Part shown: positions 58,601-64,000 of the stretch, in pieces
How the letters are laid out: each line of letters begins with the position of its first letter
Numbering within the stretch: position 1 is the first letter of the stretch
DNA from: Lunularia cruciata
Taxonomy: Eukaryota; Streptophyta; Marchantiopsida; Lunulariales; Lunulariaceae
Reading direction: 5' to 3'
Assembly: GCA_948567375.1 (NCBI GenBank)
Contig: OX419757.1
Span: 46,314,001 to 46,378,000 of the forward strand
Length of the DNA: 64,000 nucleotides
Notes under the pieces: model-generated
What the model was told of the DNA's origin: nothing
The model's database searches: none
The model's input: only the letters and a program-made list of their open reading frames with translations
Position numbers and translations under genes: made by a program

Positions 58601-58960
58601 GATTCACTCTTCTTCTTATTGAATTGGTGATCTCTTTACATGCTCTTGTTGTTGATGGTCTCTTTCTTCCAACAATTGAGTAAAGTGCTCAATTTTTTAT
58701 TGCATAACAATGATAACTTCAAGTATTGTTTCCATGGCTACTACTCAACCAAACCACCTATAATGATCTAAGTTAACACATAGATGCAACACATCTATCA
58801 TTCTTCATAAGTTATATATGGAAGTATCAAGGTTCATCAAACAAGGTGATTATATTCAAAAAATTCTATCAAAGCGTGAGTTGATGAATTACATGAAATG
58901 ATACATAGATGCAAAAATCCCAATAGTTTGGAAGAAATGAATTTGGGGGTCCATAAAGTT
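55680..58960 (-). pseudogene. gag, protease and RT part of chromovirus C
   Basis: Minus-strand remnants: gag at about 58.1-58.9 kb, zinc knuckle region near 57.9 kb, protease at 57.46-57.76 kb (KLVIPIKLVIG, LPYETILDLHWLDNHQVQFD), RT and RNase H at about 56.0-57.2 kb, start of integrase near 55.7-55.8 kb. Each block aligns with elements A and B at the nucleotide level. Very many stops. Confidence 0.65.
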
Positions 58961-59102
58961 TATCTATCCTATTTTTGCTTTGATACTTATGAAAAAGACT
59001 AAGAAGAGAAATAGGAAATGGATTTGGTGGTCCATAAAGTTTATTCATCCTATTTTTGCTTTGATACTTATGTAAAAGACTAAGGAGAGAAATAGGAGAA
59101 TA
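58941..59102. repeat. 81-bp tandem duplication across the LTR/primer-site junction of C
   Basis: Units 58941-59021 and 59022-59102 each contain TCCATAAAGTTTAT, the TTTGATACTTATG primer-site region and the first 30 bases of the LTR. The duplication therefore includes both the primer binding site and the LTR edge. Confidence 0.8.
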
Positions 59103-59544
59103 GAAGATTGGAGTGAAAGATTACATGGGGATTCTTAAATGAGTGAAACTCTAAATGCCTAGCATGAGCTTGGGTTTGGGTATTTATAGTAAAAATACAA
59201 GGCTCTTAGAGAAGCTTTCTAAAAGTCACTTTCTTCAAGCTAAGTTAATTGGGAAGTTTCTTAAGAAGCTTCTTTCTTGAAGCTGGCTACTTGGCATGCA
59301 AGCTAAGCTATTTGAGAAATTTCCCAAGAAATTTCCTTCTAGAAGCCACCTACTGAGCATGCAAGCTAAACTAGCCAATAAGCTTCCTCTTAGAAGTTGC
59401 CATTTGGCATACATATTACTCAATACTTGGAGATACCTTGAATCTTCTTGGATGCTTTTAGAATATTTTTATAATTCTTGGCTAAAGTGGTCTATTTGCC
59501 ACTTCATTAGTCTCAACTAACCTATTTTTTTCCATATTTTTACA
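59071..59544 (-). repeat. 5' LTR of chromovirus C
   Basis: 474 bp, longer than its partner (420 bp) because it carries an extra copy of the internal unit of about 50 bp built on GCATGCAAGCTAAGCTA and AAGCTTC. Copy number of this unit varies among all LTRs of the family. Confidence 0.8.
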
Positions 59545-61960
59545 CACTATAATGCACCAAGATTTCCACTAAAATATACAAGTAGGCAACATACATGTCA
59601 CTCATCTACCTACAAACTTGGCCAATAGAAAGTTGTCTCTTTCCAATAGTCAATAGTCAATACTAAAAGCCATGGTGTAAAACACTACTCCACCAACTAA
59701 CATACATACAACTCAACTATTTTTACAATTGCATGGGATCATATCACAAAATTATCAATCAAATGGTTAGGCTAAATATGAATAATGAGCTCTTCACATG
59801 TAATATATTGCATAGAATCATCTCATATGAGTTTGAATAGACACATTGGTCTTTTATAGCCCAAGACCAAGAATTGAAGCTTTTTGTCATGCATATATAC
59901 ACTTTTCTCAACATCATATATTTAAAAAACACAAATCACATATAATTTATACATAAACTCTAAAGTCACACAATAAGCAATTCATTTTTCCACTCAAATC
60001 ATACTCAAATCAGATATGTACTTGATCCTTCAATCAATAATCCGCCAAAAATTGAGCATTGATTACAATCTAACCAAAGCCACTCTAGCTAAGAGATTCT
60101 AAGTGATGCTCACCGGCCTCTATCCACCATAGCCAAAAACTCAAAGTCTCAACATCAAAGAAGTGAGCTCCTTGGAGCTACACTTTGAAAATATACCTCC
60201 AGCCCTAACATTTCCATTGATGGAACATTTGACAATGCAAGTGAAAGTGGGTCCTACCATGTGATCAATAGCCCCAACATGAAATTTGGCAGCCAACAAG
60301 TAGTCCATAAGCAGCTACCCAAATAACTATGATTGCCAAAACTACCACTCCAATGTCCAAGCAAACTAGCTTTTTTGCTACAAATATCATAAAAGTTGTT
60401 ATGCGTATATATATGAATTGCTACACAACATCCATTTTTCATAACATTATACACTATAGAATCACAACTCACACATAAGTCATACATGAACTCTAATTTT
60501 CCACAATTACTTCCCTAGTTGGTGATTAGGTTCCTCTAACTCCAAATAACTATCTATCCAAGTATGTGATATGCCCTATGGTGGGCAAAGATCAGGAAGC
60601 CAGGTACTATCAAGCCCCATCATAAGTTACATGTTTACAATTTATACACATAAAGGGTGAGATCTATATCTATACTAAAATCTATAGGTCAATATTATGA
60701 GACCACACTAGACTTGTCAAGAAGTGCCACCAACTCAATTTATTTGGAGAAGTGCTCCACCATAACCAGAACATACCAATGATGTCTCACAATCAATGAT
60801 AAAGGTACAAAAAAGTCCAAACTCTAATGGTAACCCAATCCCATGATAGGTAATAAGTGTAATTATGAAATAAGAGTATTAAAATGATGCTTTAATTCAA
60901 TCATAAACCACACATTTGGCAACAAACTACTATACATTGGTTTGCATACTATGCCACTAATAATGAATCTAGAGTAAGCTTTATGATTATGATGTACTAA
61001 CTATAGTCTTTGAGATGGAAGTGGTACCATCTCTACCATCCTCTTATACACAAAGAAGATATTTGCTCTCCAATCTAAAAAACATGGCTTGCTAAAGCAC
61101 ACAATCTCTCTCCTTAGCACAAATTGATCCACCTATAACACTAGTGCAAAGATAATCCATCACAAAGAATGTCTTGAATGTCATCATGAATGTCTTGTTG
61201 ACTTGTACCAATATCTCTACCTTTTGAATTTATGACCTCAAAAACCACTCTTGTATGTGATGAGAAAGATACCACTAAGGCCTTAGAAAATATACATAAA
61301 ATGGTAAATTTATGCTAACCTAACACTATCTCCTTGTCTATTTCACCATGCCAGCACACTCTAATCTAATCCTATTGGTTGGGATATGGGTTTGTACTCA
61401 ATCCATATGCACCACTTTCACCATGCTAGGTTTGTGAATAACCATGAAATCATACTCTTGTAAATTTAGAGATCATGCAAGCTTCCTTGAAAGCTTGTGA
61501 AGCTCCATCAACCACTTTAGTGATTGATGATCAATGACAAGAGTGAAGAGTTACCAAATAGATAACATTTGAAATGTGCTACTACCCATCCTATTACCAA
61601 GCACTCTCTCACATATGAACTATAATTTTCCTCTACTAAATTTTTGGAGCAACTAACATAGGTCACCACTCCTAATGGGTGAGCACTACTCCAAGCCACA
61701 ATATACTCCAATCAATATAAACCTAGAATGATCATCTTGATCTGTCTCCTAAGAATATGAGCAAATGTCAACATCTCCTTGAGCTCTATAAAAGCTCTGT
61801 CTTAATCATCTCTCCAACCCCACTCATGTGTAAGCTTGGTCAGTTTTGTTAAGGCCTTGGTAATGACACTAAATCCTTTAATATATTGGTGATAGAAGTT
61901 TTCCAATCCAAGGAATGCTTGCACTTTGCTCACATATACATGCTAAGGAATACATGCAAT
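59545..61960 (-). mobile_element. Ty3/gypsy element E2, partial sister of E1
   Basis: Aligned blocks with E1: 60.05-60.2 kb with 42.45-42.6 kb, 60.56 kb with 43.0 kb (GTGATATGCC-TATGG-GGGCAAAGAT), 60.71 kb with 43.99 kb, and 61.4-61.95 kb with 44.7-45.3 kb. The RNase H stretch on the minus strand is at 61.52-61.71 kb (YSSYVRECLVIGWVVAHF). About 0.9 kb of integrase is deleted relative to E1. It ends abruptly at about 61,960, where RT would begin. Confidence 0.6.
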
Positions 61961-64000
61961 AACATTGAAGGATGAAGCCCTCTTGTATTTCCCTTGTGTT
62001 TCTTCTTTTGTGTTTCTCTTGGGAGTATCATATCCTTGGAACATTTCAATGGTATTAGAGTAGGGGTTTTAATCCAAGAGATGGATTACCCCTCTTGGAA
62101 GAACATGAACTATAGTGCAATCAATAAATTGGGGTGTTTTAGAGAGTGGATGTGTGTAATACTCCAAGGACATGAGATCTAAAGAGAAACACAAACTAAT
62201 AAACACTCAAATTTCAATTTCACTCTCAAACCTCTAATGCCCCAAAGGAGCACCATGACTATATTATATAACAAACAAGACTACACAAAGAAGCTCCACC
62301 CTTAGATCAGATATATGGATGGATGACATGTCAATGATCTCTACCTTTAGATTAGTTTTATGCATGGGTGACATGTTGGTTCTGATCCTATCGGGTTGGT
62401 CAATCCACCATTGACCAAAGGGAATCTTCAAGGAATCTTCTTGTAAGAATCTCCAAATCGCAAGGGTGAGGTATCATTGGAAAGCTCTTGGTAAGACAAA
62501 CTAGGAAGGAGGAAAGGATACTCTTTCTTGCATAGGGGGGGGTTGCACATTTTTAAGGCCTAATTCATTTGTTTAGGTCTCCAAAATTGGCTTTGAAAAT
62601 TCCTGGCTATTTTTGACTCCTACCCTATTAGTAGAAGTCCCCTTTTGGTAACACCTCTATCTGATCTACCTAGCCCATCATACATAATATCCTTTCAGAT
62701 GTTACCAAGCCAATTTTCACCTCTAACTATTATGTCTAGCTATTGGTATTATGATGGATGCTCCTAGTGAACAATTTCATTTACCTCACTTTCTATTCTT
62801 GAATCCGTTCCATATCAGGGGCTTCTCCTAACCACATCTCATTATGTGCCCTTACGGGCGCACCTCCATAGGGAGTGGATAAATTTGGGCTTACCATGTT
62901 ACATCAATAGCACCTAGCCTTTGCTAATTTTTTGATTTTCCTTTACCCCGGTGAACTTGCGATTTTGATATGCCCAAAGAAAGATTATATACATCCAACA
63001 TGAGCAAGTGAGAATATATCTTGTTTATCATTTTGGAACAAAATTCATGGATATAGTAATGACTTTGCCAAAATTGATGATTCTAACTATGGTGATAAAT
63101 AATAAAGAGTTGGATTTGATAATCTATATTTTTTATGATATAATGGATTTAAATATACTAAATTGTCCCTCTTTTGACACGCAAGTAGAAATCCATTGTG
63201 TAGTTAGACCAAAAGTGATGTTTAGGGATTTTTTTATCTATAATTTTGGTAAGGAATATTATCAATAAGTGATAACTTTTGAGGTCCCAATGGTAGTCCC
63301 AATCATCTATGCTCCCTCTTGAGTAATCATATTAACTCCCTATTGAAATAGAAATTTATTGTGTGTAAAAATCATGGAGCCATAGTTGCAAGATCTGATG
63401 CAAGGAATGTAGGGGATGTTGAACAAGTTTTGGGAGATTAAGATGACAATGTATGCATTGCAAAGTCAAGTACATACCTTTAGGAATGATCATGTAATGT
63501 TAAAAGGGGAGTCATTCTAAAACCTAGTAACAACAACCAAAGCACCTAAAGAGTCACTCATACCAATGACACCAATCCCACTCCATAATAAATCCACATT
63601 ATTTTTATGGATGAAGAAGACATGCAACATCAAGCCTTACAAGGGGCAATGTTTTATGAGTATAAGGAAAATTAGATTTCCAAAATGAAACAACACTTAT
63701 AATTATTCACAACTAAGATCATTGGTCATTCTGCAAGCATTTTTGCATGTAGGTACTTGGTTGATAAAGCACTCACATGGTATGATGCTTGGCAATGATT
63801 AGTGTTGAAAAAAAGGAAGAGAGATCACTTGGAAAATAATGCAAGAAGTGCTACTAAAGAATTTCCCATCAATGGATTTTATGCAAATAGCTTGAACCCA
63901 ATTGTGGAGATTGAAGCAGAAGAATAACATACACAAGTGCATGGCATTTCTCAATCTACATGTAATGATAATTGATATGAGTCTAGTAGAAGCTCTTGAC
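61961..64000 (+). mobile_element. start of a plus-strand LTR retrotransposon F, cut by window end
   Basis: An LTR-like end (TTGGAACATTTCA) at about 62,046 is followed by TGGTATTAGAGTAGG, a primer binding site of the Met-tRNA type. From about 63.5 kb the plus strand reads gag-like (TYLVDKALTWYDAWQ then VLKKRKRDHLE at 63.75-63.85 kb) with stops. 62.17-62.95 kb does not fit gag and may be a further insertion. The LTR part visible is only about 90 bp, so its left boundary is missing. Continues beyond the window. Confidence 0.45.

Larger units (their letters stand above)
47671..59544 (-). mobile_element. chromovirus C, split by nested insertions
   Basis: Same family as A and B. LTRs are at 47671-48090 and 59071-59544. 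Its internal sequence runs 59.07 down to about 55.68 kb (gag, protease, RT, RNase H, start of integrase) and resumes at 49,380 down to 48.09 kb (integrase end, chromodomain). The two pieces join exactly at AGATC, which is duplicated on both sides of the insert (49376-49380 and 55675-55679), and the join matches the unbroken sequence of element A. Without the insert C is about 5.57 kb, close to A (5,626) and B (5,588). It is the most decayed of the three. Confidence 0.85.

Noticed and set aside
62845-62870. Hairpin GTGCCC...GGGCGCAC as a terminator or RNA element
   Set aside because: The stem is short and imperfect and nothing around it supports a function.

Overview
The window reads as nuclear DNA of a land plant with a repeat-rich genome. 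Three recognisable host genes sit in low-AT islands, separated by AT-rich DNA filled with decayed transposable elements. The host genes are typical plant proteins: the alpha subunit of mitochondrial processing peptidase, a plastid mitoferrin-like carrier, and a gamma-glutamyltransferase with short GT-AG introns. The mixed codon use and an R2-type LINE (restriction-like endonuclease) are unlike what I expect of flowering plants, so I lean to a non-seed plant (lycophyte, fern or bryophyte). The sequence alone does not settle this.

Layout. 1-8.1 kb: MPP alpha (+, 1187-2734) and the mitoferrin-like carrier (-, 6382-8100), convergent and both intronless in their coding parts, with a LINE 3' tail between them. 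8.1-11 kb: AT-rich spacer. 11-18.9 kb: both genes expected of a PIF/Harbinger DNA transposon, a Myb/SANT-like protein (+) and a DDE transposase (-). They point at each other and enclose 5 kb with GC-rich repeat arrays of opposite orientation, a 20-bp tandem array and a minus-strand coiled-coil gene set. 20.2-28.3 kb: a decayed R2-type LINE split by a 5.6-kb Ty3/gypsy chromovirus (A). 30.0-33.1 kb: gamma-glutamyltransferase in six exons. 33.1-42 kb: very AT-rich spacer with a GC-rich island ending in a LINE tail (35.2-35.6 kb) and a better preserved LINE 3' part (39.7-41.1 kb). 42-64 kb: a retrotransposon cluster. Chromovirus C (47.7-59.5 kb) is interrupted by a solo LTR (D), which is itself interrupted by chromovirus B (50.1-55.7 kb). 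A second gypsy family (E) lies on both sides, and the start of another plus-strand element (F) runs off the right end.

How it works together. The three host genes concern organelles and glutathione: presequence cleavage in mitochondria, plastid iron transport, and extracellular glutathione turnover. They do not form a cluster. The most interesting regulatory signal is in the chromovirus LTRs. All four LTRs of A and B carry perfect three-part heat-shock elements. In three of them the element lies 140-155 bp upstream of an intact TATA box, an arrangement like that of heat-activated retrotransposons. All transposon genes seen here are broken by stops or frameshifts.
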